The notes below the pieces were generated by a model, which ran no database searches, was not told the origin of the DNA, and was given only the letters and a program-made list of their open reading frames with translations. Both the position numbers and the translations under genes were made by a program. Source: Gnetum montanum (taxonomy: Eukaryota > Streptophyta > Gnetopsida > Gnetales > Gnetaceae). From it: a DNA stretch of 64,000 nucleotides. Positions 1 through 9,565 of this stretch are shown here, piece after piece; the first letter of the stretch is position 1; every line of letters starts with the position of its first letter. The stretch lies in NCBI GenBank assembly GCA_015680685.1, contig MNCI01010461.1:335623-399622 (forward strand), written 5' to 3'.

Positions 1-550
1 AAGGTATTCTTTTATATCATCGTACCATTCTACCGCGTGTGTTGTACTAACAGATGCAATTGGCAATGCATTAAGGGTGTCGGTGATTGGTTCAGCGCAA
101 CTAGTTATGGAGCTTGGCAATGTGTGAAACATGTCAGGTGAGATATTCAATGCTAAGGTTGCCAACGCATCTGCAATAGTATTGTCATTTCTGGAAATGT
201 GTTGCACGTCTGTACTTTCGAATTGCCCTATTAAGTGTTTTGCCAAATCGCAGTATGGTTGTAAATGTTGAGCTTTACATGTGTAGACTTCTGTGACTTG
301 GTTTAGGACTAGTTGTGAGTCGCCTCTGACTACTAGCCATGTGATGTCTGAAGCCAGCGCTGCCGCGAGACCTCTAAGGAGACCTTCGTACTTTGCTATG
401 TTATTCGTACAATGAAAGTTGAAGCAGTAGGCAAAGGGTCAGATCTCCCCGGAGGGATAGGTAATGACAGCGGCTGCACTTCCCCCTCGAGAGGTGGATG
501 CTCCATCGAAGTTTAGAGTAGCATCATAGTCCTCGGGCACTGTATCTATT
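1..550 (-). pseudogene. Archaeal-type RNase H (aRNH) and linker to integrase, element A, partial
   Basis: This is the second RNase H of the Tat-type pol. The minus strand carries the block FDGASTSRGGSA (about 515-480), which holds the first catalytic Asp of the RVT_3/RNase H-like family. A TNNIA-Y-EGLLRGL block follows, then a DSQLVLNQV-like strand and the RNDNTIADALATLAL block that ends the domain. A stop sits at about 436-438, just after the ITYPSGEI segment, where B reads through. The window ends in the linker before the integrase zinc finger, so no integrase core is present. The intact-frame homologue in B is at 43495-44050. Confidence 0.8.
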
Positions 551-2240
551 GTGTTTACATTTTCATCTGGGAATTCTGGCTCTATAATCACTTGGTCACG
601 CATTGGTGATGCAGCCATCTGATTTGCTATGGCTTGACCCTTGACCGATGATTGCGCTATGTAGTGCAGGTCAAACTCAGCTATCATGGCTTTCCACTGG
701 GCTATCCGACTCGTTTCGTAGATGTTTCCTGTTATAGCTCTCAGCACATTGTCCTTGCAAATTATGTAAACCTGGCTATGGAAGAGATAATGTCGCCACT
801 TTCTTAAATAAAATACCAAAGCTAAACACGACCTCTCCACGTCGTTGTACCTTTTTTCGTGGGCAACTAATGCATGGCTCAAGTAATACATAGGGACTTC
901 GGTTCCGTCATCTTGTTTCTGGCAAAGCATAGACGTGATTGACGATTCTGAAGTGGCAATGTAGATGTAGAACGGTTTATCATTTTGGGGTGGATAAACT
1001 GTAGGTAGTCGGGCAAGTGCTGTTTTGATGATTTTGAATGCTTCTTGGCACTGCGGAGTCCATTCAAAATGGGCATTTTTACGTAACAGATGATTCAAAG
1101 GTCTGAGTTTGTCTGTCAATTTTTCTACAAAGCGCCTGATGAATTGCAGTCTACCTTGTAGACCTCGGAGTTCGGTAAGGTTGCTCAGGGGTTTCAGGTT
1201 TGTTATGGCTTTAACCTTATCGAGGTCTACTCGTATCCCTGCTTTAGAGGCTATGAATTCGAGCATTTTGCCTATTTTGACGCCAAAGTCAAGGTCTTGT
1301 ACATGTTGTTTGGTCGTTTTTGACTTAACTACGATATCATCCACATAATCGTTGAGCGACCGTAGCATATAATCACTAAAGATAAACGTCATGGCTCTTT
1401 GATATGTGGCCCCTGCGTTCTTGAGACCGAAGTGCATCATGGTGTAACAAAAATTTCCTCATGGGGTCATAAAGGTTGTCCGCAGTTGGTGTTCCGGGTT
1501 GATGCGTATTTGGTTGTATCCTGAAAAACCATCCATAAAAGATAGCAAGGCATGTCCGGTAGTCGAATCAACGAGTTGGTCGATGCTGGGTAGGGAAAAG
1601 TCATCTTTATGGTTGCTACATTTAGATCTCGGAAGTCAATGCATAAGCGAATGCTTCCATTTTTCTTCAAGATGATTACCATGTTTGACACCCACTCAGC
1701 ATAATCAACGACCTAAATGAAACTAGCTTGGTAAAGCTTGGTGATCTCATTACGAACTGCCAATGCCACCTCGGGTCTAACTTTTCGTGCCTTCTGTTTG
1801 ACCGATCTTAGTTTGGGGTCGAGGATAATATTGTGTTGGACAATTCTAGGGTCTAGCCCGGGCATGTCCGTATAGGACCAAGCGAATGCTTTCATGTTTT
1901 CCCTAAGTATGTTCTCAATGTCTTTCACTAGTTGTGGTGGCAGTAATGTGCTTAATTTTAATACTTTGATTTCCCCATCATGCATGGTAATGGGGGTTTC
2001 AGCTAACGGGTCTTCGGTGATGTTTTCGGCCTCTATGTCAAGGAATTTCATCGTACCTTCATAATCGTCTGTGGTTTGCCATGTTGAAGCTATGAACATG
2101 TCGTCCGTTGGCGAACCTAAGTTGATGCAGTTTACATTAATGTTCCGCGTGATGTGGCCGTATGGTCCATCGATGATCAACGGTGCGGTTAAATGCGGGC
2201 AGTCCATTGAGCTTGCTCTTGCCAATAAATGGAGAGCCAT
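439..2240 (-). pseudogene. RT and first RNase H of element A
   Basis: Reverse transcriptase plus RNase H of a Tat-type Ty3/gypsy pol, in three open pieces: 1713-2240 (pre-RT leader and N-terminal RT), 1467-1691 (fingers, with SNMVI and IRLCIDFRDLN) and 439-1440 (palm onward). The active site YVDDIVVKS is intact near 1340. Just after it an in-frame deletion removes about 19 codons that B retains between the DLD and FGVK blocks, so the palm/thumb region is incomplete. The RNase H block with SHALVAHEKRYNDVERSCLAL is present. Breaks fall at about 1441-1466 and 1692-1712. Only B and C show what the complete region looked like. Gene order and similarity to B make the identity firm; the copy is non-functional. 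Confidence 0.9.
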
Positions 2241-2327
2241 GTGAGCAAAGGAGGAGGATCATTTTGTGTCTTTTAGTAAACTATGTGTATGTGCATGATG
2301 GTGGATTATCGTCACACCTGGACGCAT

Positions 2328-2402
2328 GGCAATTTAAGGCCATACCGGGTCGTCACCAGATGGGGAAATGGCAATTTAAGGTCGTACCGGGCCAACATGG
2401 TG
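2328..2402. repeat. Short array of AGTTTA-type hairpin repeats (element A, RT / antisense-gene boundary)
   Basis: Three degenerate copies of a unit made of AATTTAAGG or a variant followed by a small complementary stem, as in GGCC-ATACC-GGGTC and GGTC-GTACC-GGGCC. The same motif forms a longer array at the equivalent place in element B (45845-46145) and further arrays at 7588-7822 and 18295-18790. It lies between the start of the RT reading frame and the promoter of the opposite-strand gene. Confidence 0.6.
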
Positions 2403-2596
2403 ATTTAAACCAGCGTAAATGTGTAAAATGGGGTCCATGGAGAGACCAGGATGCAATAATATTTGTTTTTAATTAATTTTATCATTTTTGGTTAAATTTT
2501 GACGAAAGAAATAAGCAAAAAAGGCAAAAGGTCAAAAGAAACGGAGCAACGGTGGCATAAGCGGTGGCGGCGTCAGCGTCAGCGTCATCGGAGTGC

Positions 2597-2605
2597 TATA
2601 TAAAG
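2597..2605 (+). promoter_or_regulatory. TATA box of the opposite-strand accessory gene, element A
   Basis: TATATAAAG stands in GC-rich sequence about 260 bp upstream of the first ATG of the accessory gene (2860). Element B has ctatatatag at the matching place (46331-46340), between the same hairpin array and the same first exon. This supports a dedicated promoter firing against the direction of gag-pol. No transcript data are available, so use is inferred. Confidence 0.65.
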
Positions 2606-2639
2606 GAACAAGGGGTCCATTTGTTTTACTTTGAAAGTG

Positions 2640-3570
2640 ACATCGTAAGCGACAGAGCGCCACCTACTAAAGCGTAAGCGTAAGCGTAAACCTGCCTCCC
2701 AGTGTAGACGCCTACGAGAGACCCTAGCGTAGACGCCTAAGATTAAACCCCAGCGTAGACGCGGAGTGCCTTAGCGTAGATGCCGAAGAGTAAACCTGCG
2801 AGTGGCAGCGTTAACAGTTGCTCAACGTAAACTTACATCGACAGCGTAGACTATTCGAGATGGGCATGGGGAAGGAAGTGGAGGGCCATGGAAGGAAGGG
2901 TCCCGACCTGACCTTTGCAGAAGAGATGGAGGCCATGCTGTACAGCCAGGCCGAAGATCCCATCGTGGCCCATGACGTCCTACAGGTAGGCTTTGATTCC
3001 TGCCTCTGTTGTTGTTTCTATGCTATTTTTTTTTTAGCGTAGACGGTCTCGACGTATACACTGAGCGTAGAAGGTTTTCAGCATAAGGGTTTTCGGCATA
3101 TACGCCGAGCGTAACTGTAAAGCGTAGACAGTTTTATTGGCGAAATGTTTGTCAGTGTAATTTATTTATCGTTCTGTTTATGGTGTACACGCTGAGGGTT
3201 TGCTCAGCGTATACACTAGGCGTGCGTGATCGCCTTTACAGCCTTGACTCAATTTTCACATCTCTGGCGTAGACTACTTACGCTGAAAGCGAACTTGGGC
3301 GTACACGCCGAGGGTTTGCTCAGCGTATACGCTGTACGTGAATGGGTTTGGGGGTCAGCGTAAAGCAAATTGTTGTTAGCATAGATGCTAAGTTGGCTAG
3401 CGTATACGCTCAGTTTGAATTGCATATTTACGCTATGTTGGTCGGCGTATACGCTCTATATGCGGCGTATACGCTGAGTTTTAAGTTATGTTTTTTACGT
3501 GACGTGCTGGTCTCGCGGGTGTATATGCTGGTTTATGCGGCGTATACACTGAGTTTTAAGAGTTAGAAAA
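2640..3570. repeat. GCGTA/GCGTATACGC repeats in 5' region and first intron of accessory gene (A)
   Basis: Dozens of degenerate copies of AGCGTAnACGC and GCGTATACGC lie here, with irregular spacing, in the stretch between the TATA box and the second exon. They are interrupted only by the coding-like first exon. The 10-mer GCGTATACGC is its own reverse complement. The equivalent stretch of B (46390-47180) and the leaders and LTRs of A and B contain the same motif family. Confidence 0.75.
2860..2985 (+). CDS. Accessory gene exon 1 (A), 42 codons
   Basis: The reading frame opens at ATG 2860 with MGMGKEVEGHGRKGPDLTFA and ends at CAG with the donor GTAGGC (2986). B has the same peptide (GKGKEVEGQGRKGP-LTFAEE) at about 46589-46714 and the same GTAGGC, but it lacks the ATG and has a frame slip near its end. 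The exon ends in phase 0, which fits an acceptor at 3634 (cgaagcatag) leading into the FCP1-like frame. Function is unknown. The charged, glycine-rich composition suggests a flexible N-terminus. Confidence 0.55.
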
Positions 3571-3634
3571 TTTTCAATTTTTAAGCGTTGACCCATAATG
3601 TGATTTTCATCTTTCGGGCTATTTCGAAGCATAG

Positions 3635-4116
3635 CTGATTGATTGTAGCATCGTGATTGGTTGCAGGGACAGCAAACATTTCCTTATTGTCGTTGAACTC
3701 GTCGGGGTATTATCATGGGTTGGCTCTGTTGAGGATGGCGATGCTCCCCCGGATCTGACTGTGAATGACAACGGGTTTTGGTTCTGGGGAGGTGCATGTG
3801 GGTTTCTGTCCTTCCTGTTGAACAACTTTGAGGTGGCCATCTGGTCAGACTTTGATGAGGTGACCACACGGAGTGTGCTTGAGGAGATGCTACCGGGGGC
3901 CGCAGAGGGTGTCATGGTTTTTATACAGGACATTGACGAGGGGCCTTTTGTTAACGAAGATGGCACTACCCGTGGGCCCCGGGCCACATGCCCATTAATG
4001 CACGTGTGGGCATTATTGCCGCAGGGGCTGGATTATCTGAACAGTACATTGTTCATAGCTGCTTGTGCATATACGTTATTCCAGAACCCTCCCGGCACGG
4101 TGTATCGAGTGGCCAG
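3635..4116 (+). pseudogene. Accessory gene exon 2 (A): degenerate FCP1/NIF-like HAD phosphatase domain
   Basis: The exon resembles the plant FCP1-homology (CTD-phosphatase-like, HAD superfamily) fold. Family landmarks can be placed in order: a first strand LIVVELVGVL where the family has LxDLNGLL; a GFWFWGGACGFLSFLLNNFE segment where it has a RP-x-DFL-x-F block; AIWSDFDEV where it has VWSS; and TLFIAACAYTLFQNPPGTV where it has TLLVDDSPYKA-x-NPP. The first-strand DxD/N is E-L-V and the late DD is AA, so the phosphatase chemistry should be lost (inference). The frame is open from at least 3653 to the splice site. The donor after 4116 is CT instead of the GT kept in B, so the frame runs to TAA at 4118-4120. 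Confidence 0.65.
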
Positions 4117-4193
4117 CTAAGCATGTTTTAGTTTACTGTTTTCCTTTCACTATCCAATGTTCATTTCTTATTTTGACTCATGTTTGCTTATAG

Positions 4194-4456
4194 GCCGAAG
4201 ACCAACCCTGATGGGACACTCATTGAGGATGAGGGATTAGCCCTTGCTCGCACTACTTTGGAAGCATTTATGAAGGGCCCCACTCTTCGTGGGACCGTGC
4301 TGGGTCAAACGAAGGGTTCGATGGTCCATTTTCATAAATAGTTCTCCAGAGCATTTGCGATGTGCAAGGCTCGTGGGTGGCTGCATGAAGACTGGACTGA
4401 CAACAGGCCAATTTTCTCTCGTGATCTTGGCAGCACGTCTAGATCTACCACAAACG
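4194..4456 (+). pseudogene. Accessory gene exon 3 (A)
   Basis: Acceptor gcttatag (to 4193), donor GTAAAT after 4456. The exon encodes a PKTNPDGTL-like start and an HFHK-stop-FSRAF block, and ends in phase 1. B has the same exon with acceptor ttttgcag and donor GTAAGT. The stop at 4338-4340 is TAG here and TGA in B at the same codon, which points to an ancestral TGG. The family is unrecognised. Confidence 0.6.
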
Positions 4457-4545
4457 GTAAATGATAACACTTCTTAGATATGTTAGTGGGCTTACCCGAT
4501 TGTTTTGATTTATGCTGATACAACAACTTTACATTGCTTTTACAG

Positions 4546-5585
4546 TTAATATACCTTCTAGTGAGGATCCGGTGACCACCGGATGAACCGAGACGACTTT
4601 GTCAATGAAGTTCGGAGCGGTGGCCAAGACCCAGAAGTGGTTGCGGAATCGTGCTCCTCCGTCCTTCTCTCGTTGCCTAGATGATGCTGGGCTCATGCAG
4701 CTTTTTATGACGCCGAGTCCTGATGTTTCCATTGGGGAGATGATCAGGATTGTGGACTGCTTTAATGAGTCTGTCACATACTACAACACCCGGATTAAGG
4801 GTGTGAAGGTAGTTTCCGTCTATCGCCCGAGTTCTTTTCAGACCTATTTAGCGTACTGGCGGATGACTTGAATGTAGTGTTAGACAGAGCTCATAAAGAG
4901 CTCCAGACGATCCAAGAATTGGAGGATTGGCTTGGTGTAGCTAAGGGTACCAAGGGATTCCCGATGCAGGGGAAGGCGAAGGTTGTAGAAGTGAACGAAC
5001 TATATCCCTTCTTCAGAGCACGGGTATTCCCCAAAATGCTTTCCCAGGTGAGGTGCCTTGGGGTTGAGGCTGTTCGTGTTATGCGAACTGTTTTGGAAAC
5101 AGGGGTGCGATACAACTAGGCGAGATTTTTATTGTCGGGCATGCACAAGGAGATAGTGCGATTGCGCTCGAATGTCGAGGCGCAATCCCATTTCACCTTT
5201 GTATTCTTCGTTGGCTATCTTCGCCGTTTTGTCGAGTTCCTGGTAGTTTGCGCAAATAACAAGTTTGTCCTGCGGGATCGAGGTCAACTATCCCGCCCAT
5301 GGATTCATCACTTGTATGACACAGCCAAATCCCAAGATGCACCTAAAGGTATCGATGAATCCGTTTCTGTTACTACGGGAGGATCATCTGGCGGTTCAAT
5401 CCACACACGTGATAGTGTGGGGTTGGAGCCAGATGAGCTGCCTTATACTGCTAGAAGGGCATAATGGGTCATCAAAGAAACCATCGGCCAAGCTATGGCA
5501 AAGCTAAAGAGGCCTGAGCGCTCAGCTGAGGACGTTTCTGGTGTGAGCCAGCCATGCGTGAAGCGGATATGCTTCAAGATGCCTG
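4546..5585 (+). pseudogene. Accessory gene exon 4 (A): long conserved exon, possibly plant-mobile-domain-like
   Basis: This is the counterpart of the open 343-codon frame of B at 48159-49190, here in three frames (4599-4871, 4868-5119, 5132-5464 and on) because of small indels and a stop at 5117-5119. Conserved blocks include LSMKFGAVAKTQKWLRNRAP, MTPSPDVSIGEMIRIVDCFN and YNTRIKGVKVV-F. The weak pattern of GL-x-L, LI-x-V-x-x-F and F-x-x-P-x-x-G resembles plant mobile domain or Transposase_32 families that ride on Tat-type elements, but I cannot confirm it by eye. The exon begins in phase 1 after acceptor ttttacag and ends at the donor GTGAGT. Confidence 0.55.
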
Positions 5586-5705
5586 GTGAGTGGAACTTAC
5601 CTGCTTATTGCTTTAGCGTTTTCATTTTGTTTATAACTTTCATCTCAATTGCTTACGTGTCGTTGATATATATTCTTTTCTTCTTTGTTTTGATTTTTAA
5701 AACAG

Positions 5706-6224
5706 TAAGGAAGCAGGCTTTAGAGATGATCACAGAGGAGGAGGAAACTCATACGGAGAAAAACCACGAGGAGGAGCATACAGAAATGAGTCAAGGTGGT
5801 AGGACAGAGGAGTTACGGGAGAAGACCACAGGAACTGAGCCGTTGGATGACCAAGGCAGTGTCGACCAAATGTTCCGCATTTTTCTTCAAGGGGATTTGG
5901 ATTTAGACGCTCCCCCAGGGGATGACGAAGGGTGCGGTACATTTTTCCTTTTATATTGTTTCGATTTTTCCTGTTAGTTGTCCCTTTTGTGGTTTATATT
6001 TTTGTTTATTTTTTATGTGTTTTGTCCAGATGAAGGTAGCGAGACCAGAACAGTGCGTTTGGATGTACCGATGAAGACAATTCCCCCTGAGAGGACCGCT
6101 GAGGTTAGTTCTTCTCGTACCCATGAACCACTTATTTGGTCAGAAATGCCAAGCAAGACAGAGTTTGTGGTTGGCATCGCGGAGGAAGTCGTTGAACGAA
6201 TCCAAGAAGCCCACCCTGATATAG
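5706..6224 (+). pseudogene. Accessory gene exons 5 and 6 (A)
   Basis: Exon 5 (5706-5936) is very acidic (ITEEEETHTEKNHEEEHTEM, then DDQGSVDQMF) and ends at GTACAT. Exon 6 (6036-6224) encodes a GSETRTVRLDVPMKT-like start, then WSEMPSKTEFVVGIAEEVVE, and ends at GTATGA. Lengths of 231 and 189 bp keep phase 1 at both ends, as do the 252 and 198 bp of B, so length differences between the copies are multiples of three. That is expected of coding sequence under past selection. Role unknown. Confidence 0.6.
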
Positions 6225-6301
6225 GTATGAATCACTTAAAGATTTGGAGCTTCGCGTCTTGCTTATATAGTTTTTGACATTTGTATTTTTCGCATGGGTA
6301 G

Positions 6302-7268
6302 GTGCTAAATTGAGATGGGATCCCTCGGAAAGCATTAGCATGGAAAGCCTAACCACACTCTCCCCTGAAGTGGAGCAGGTGCCAAGGCCTATTTATGAGG
6401 GAGTTGCAGAAAGCCTTGTGCATCATGCTAAGTCATTATGGACTTGCAGGCATTCCATTGAGCAGTTGTGGCTGCAAATACAGGCAAAAGAAAAGGAAGT
6501 CTCCGAATTGTCAGAGGAATGTGACGATTTAAAGGCTTGATACGAGTTCACCGTTGCTAGACTGAGTGGAGATCGCTCTTGGCGAACATCGGAGGTTACA
6601 TACACCAGGTATTGGAACCTTTTGAATCGTCATGCATCACTGACTCGGAGAATGGCAGAACGCAAAGCTCAGATTGATCTCCTGAACCTTAAGTGTTAGG
6701 ATTGAAAGGCATTTGCATCTAAGGTTCGAAAGTGGGGTCAGGATGAGAAGAATCACAAACAAAGTCACTAAAAGAGGTGTCCATCAAAAAGCGGCAACTA
6801 GAAATGTTTGTGGAAGGTTTAGGTTTGCGTTCGGCCTTCGATACTTTTGCACAGAATATAACTGTGGAAATGGAGTTGCCTACAAGGGTGATCACAACTG
6901 CATCTGGGGAGGTGTCGGTTGGTGAATTTCCATTGAAACGTCCCACCTGGTCAGCTGTCAACAAAGGAAAAATATTGGCAGACATTGACTTAGGACTGGA
7001 TGGGACAGACTGGGCTAGTGTTTCAGAGGAAGAAATCCTTCGTCGGCTAGAGTTTGGCTTAGGGGGATCTCCTACGATAAGCATTTTGTTCTCATGGAGT
7101 TAATTTACTGGATAACGCTTAACATTTTGACTTTCGCTTATTCTTATGTTGGTTGTTTGTTCTCAGGGTAGAGGTGGTGATAATGCCCAAGAGGTGGGCC
7201 CTAGTGGAGCAGGCGCCCCTGATGCTGGTGGATCTAGAGAGGACGACCCTCCTGCCTCGGATGTTTAG
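6302..7268 (+). pseudogene. Accessory gene exons 7 and 8 (A): coiled coil and acidic tail
   Basis: Exon 7 (6302-7076) encodes a GAKLRWDP start, a LWTCRHSIEQLWLQIQAKEK heptad-rich region, RLSGDRSWRTSEVTYTRYWN, and an LGLRSAFDTFAQN block. Stops at 6538, 6697 and 6703 stand where B has TGG, CAA and TGG. One frame slip lies near 6760. The last donor reads ATAAGC (B: GTAAGA). Exon 8 (7167-7268) follows ttctcag, encodes a Gly/Asp-rich tail ending DDPPASDV and closes with TAG. Confidence 0.6.
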
Positions 7269-7587
7269 TGTTTTAATTTTGAAGTTTTTGATGTTTTGTC
7301 TTTGACTTAGATTTATACGGAAAATGTAACTTGAAAATTCTGAAACGGATGAAAACAGTTGAAACCTGTAATCGTACAATGTTGTATGTAGGAAAAAAAA
7401 TTTTGTTGATTTTTGACTTTAGTTGTAAACATGACACAGCAATGTAAAATGTTCTGGCTTATTTTGAGCTTAACCGCACACACGACATGATAACGTAAAA
7501 TGTTTTTGGGGTTTTACCTCTTTGTTTAAAGCGTAATATATCGAAGTAACTATAAATGATACATGAAAAGGAAAGCAAAGTACGCAC

Positions 7588-7822
7588 TAGTTTAAGGCCA
7601 TTTCGGGCCCCATTGTAAATGAGCAATATTTTGGGTAAAATGGATAAGTTTCTTGGTGAACCAACCATCTCTAATCATGGCTAGTTTTATGTCGTTTGTG
7701 GACATGATAGTTTAACGTCTTTCCGGACAAGGCGTGTCGTTTAATTGTAATCTTTTTGTTGTTTATATATTTTTCTGTATTTTGGGTTTTGTCGTAGTTT
7801 AATGTCGTTTCGGACAGATGGT
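7588..7822. repeat. Hairpin-repeat array between accessory gene and protease (element A)
   Basis: Several copies of AGTTTAA followed by a short inverted repeat: GGCC-ATTTC-GGGCC at about 7595, then GTC-TTTCCG-GAC near 7715 and GTC-GTTTCG-GAC near 7805. The array separates the 3' end of the plus-strand gene from the 3' end of the minus-strand protease frame. Element B has the same array at 51280-51545. Confidence 0.65.
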
Positions 7823-7834
7823 AATGATTTCATT

Positions 7835-8800
7835 TTAATTGTTTTTTATTCTTTTTATGTTTACGTCCTGCAATTTATTAGCCGGTACGATTTTGTATTC
7901 GGCGTCCCCTTCGCTAATCACGTTGAATGGTAGTTCAGCCCAAGGGACGTCCGACGGAATGTTTTCGGTGTCGGTATTTTCAAGTGCTTTGGTGTCTGTC
8001 ATTGTTTCCGTGGTAGTTTCTTCATGAGGTGATGTGTGTGGAGTGTTAGAGGCAGGTGTTTCAGTTTTAAGGAATTCTTGTTCCGTGTTCGAAGGTTTAC
8101 CACCCACCAGTTGTGGTTTGTTTGCGTCATTTTGACTAGGCTTGGCCAGTTCAACTTCGGAGCCTTGGTTGCTGTCTGTGTGAGATGAAATAATAGGAGT
8201 GACCGCTTCCCCATGTATGACGATTTCACCACCCTCATAGGGTAGGTGAATCTCTTGATGTATGGGGGAAGAAACAACTCTCAGTTGGGCCAACCAGGGT
8301 CTTCCTAATATTAGATTGAATCCTGGCATTTCATCGACAACTACGAAGTCAGCGGATGTGGGGAACTGGTCTTCCGCTATGAAATCTAAGGTTATCGTGC
8401 CTTTGACCAGTACGCGTGACCCGCTGAATGACTTTAAACATGTTGTTGTGGTTGGTTTAATTAAGTCGGTGAGCCCCAGTTGTTCAATGATGGGATATGA
8501 TACGACGTTTGTGGCTGCCCCATCGTCTACATGGACTCTATGTATTTTGAACTGGTTTATTTGTATTGTTATGAACATGGGGACTGTTGTTATTTCCCCT
8601 GTGTTCTTGTCCACTTTGATATTGTCATCCTAGAAGCTCAAGGGTTTCGGAATGACCCCGTGAGATGAGTACATGACGGCATGAATGGTAGGTTCGCTCG
8701 AAGGCAAATCCTCGTTGATCGGTATGGACGTTAGCATGCGTATGAGAGCTTCCCAATGAGTTTGAGACATTAAAACCAAGTCATACAAGCTTAAAAAAGT
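7835..8800 (-). CDS. Retropepsin-like protease of element A
   Basis: An open 259-codon frame (7835-8614), with homology continuing to about 8800 beyond a stop. The active-site segment is RVHVDDGAATNVV, where DDGA takes the place of the usual D-T/S-G of gypsy proteases. The flap/strand LKSFSGSRVLVKGTITLDF and the NLILGRPWLAQL block (the ILGR-x-W signature of gypsy PR) follow. The C-terminal 80 residues are Thr/Glu-rich and end in a WAELPFNVIS block. B has a near-identical frame (51575-52506). In this family PR lies at the end of the gag-pro frame and is separated from RT by the antisense gene. Confidence 0.85.
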
Positions 8801-8827
8801 GTTCTTTTGCTTCAGCGCTTGAGTGAC

Positions 8828-9541
8828 TTACATCAAGGCCGTTGCGAGATCTCTGCTGTTAGGAATGCTCTTGTTAGCAATGACTGGGTCCATTGGGCCC
8901 AACAGCTTTATTTCGTGTTTTTGTGGCTTATCATTCTTGCTCTGTGCCGTAGTTTTAGATGGTTCATGTTGTTTGGACGGTTCACCCTGATTTCTTGAGT
9001 CTGATCGATTGTTAGTTGGCGACATGGGTATGGAATTAAGTGGAGTAGGTTTGGGTGGCCCCAGGGCCAACCGTTGGCGCTCTTTCTCCAAGCGTTCACG
9101 CATAAGCCTATCAGCCAGGCGTTCTCGCGTGCGGCGTGGAGATGGAGCTGGTCTTGGAGCCTCAGATTGCCTTGGGATTCGCACCACCTATGGAGACGAG
9201 TGGGATTGCAATTGGTCAGTGGGAGGTGTTTGAGCCGAAGGCTGGCCAAGGACCCTAATGATGTAGGAGTGAGGTTTTCCTTGCGCCTATGTGGTGGAGG
9301 TTTGACAATCGCTAGGACTTTCAGGTGTCCTAACGATGTACGGAGTTGGTTTCAGGGGAGGTTGGACCTCCGCTGTTGTGACGGCTAGTGGTACTTGGAC
9401 TATGAAAGGAGCAGGCCGAGTGTGAGGGGTTAGTGGTTTTGGGAATGTAAATACGGTTGACGATATACGGATGACATAGGGCTGTTGAGGGGTACGTAGT
9501 GGTCGAGATGTGGGTGCAGACACAACGGGAGGAATCTGCAC
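8828..9541 (-). pseudogene. Proline-rich gag-protease linker (element A)
   Basis: Two open pieces (8828-9187, 9287-9541) encode a Pro-rich segment with copies of PYVIR-x-P or PYVVRTPE spaced about 20-25 residues apart, then an Arg-rich amphipathic stretch (RTRERLADRLMRERLEKERQ) and LGPMDPVIANKSIPNSRDLA. B holds the same linker with more PYVV copies (52850-53326). The frame breaks between 9188 and 9286. No enzyme family is recognised; it is likely a flexible spacer or interaction region. Confidence 0.6.
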
Positions 9542-9565
9542 TACGAATGGCCTGTCAGGTGTTTC

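Larger units (their letters stand above)
2860..7268 (+). pseudogene. Eight-exon accessory gene on the strand opposite to gag-pol, element A copy
   Basis: Proposed exons: 2860-2985, 3635-4116, 4194-4456, 4546-5585, 5706-5936, 6036-6224, 6302-7076, 7167-7268 (ends in TAG). The model rests on alignment with element B. Nearly all junctions keep GT-AG at matching positions and the same codon phase (0 after exon 1, then 2, 1, 1, 1, 1, 0), and similarity drops in the introns. The parts are a short N-terminal exon, an FCP1-like exon, a conserved 1-kb exon of uncertain family, an acidic exon, and a coiled-coil exon with a Gly/Asp-rich tail. This copy is broken: the exon 2 donor reads CT (4117), the exon 7 donor reads AT (7077), there are frameshifts in exons 4 and 7 and several stops. 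It occupies the gap between protease and RT, where Ogre elements are known to have an intron. Confidence 0.75.
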
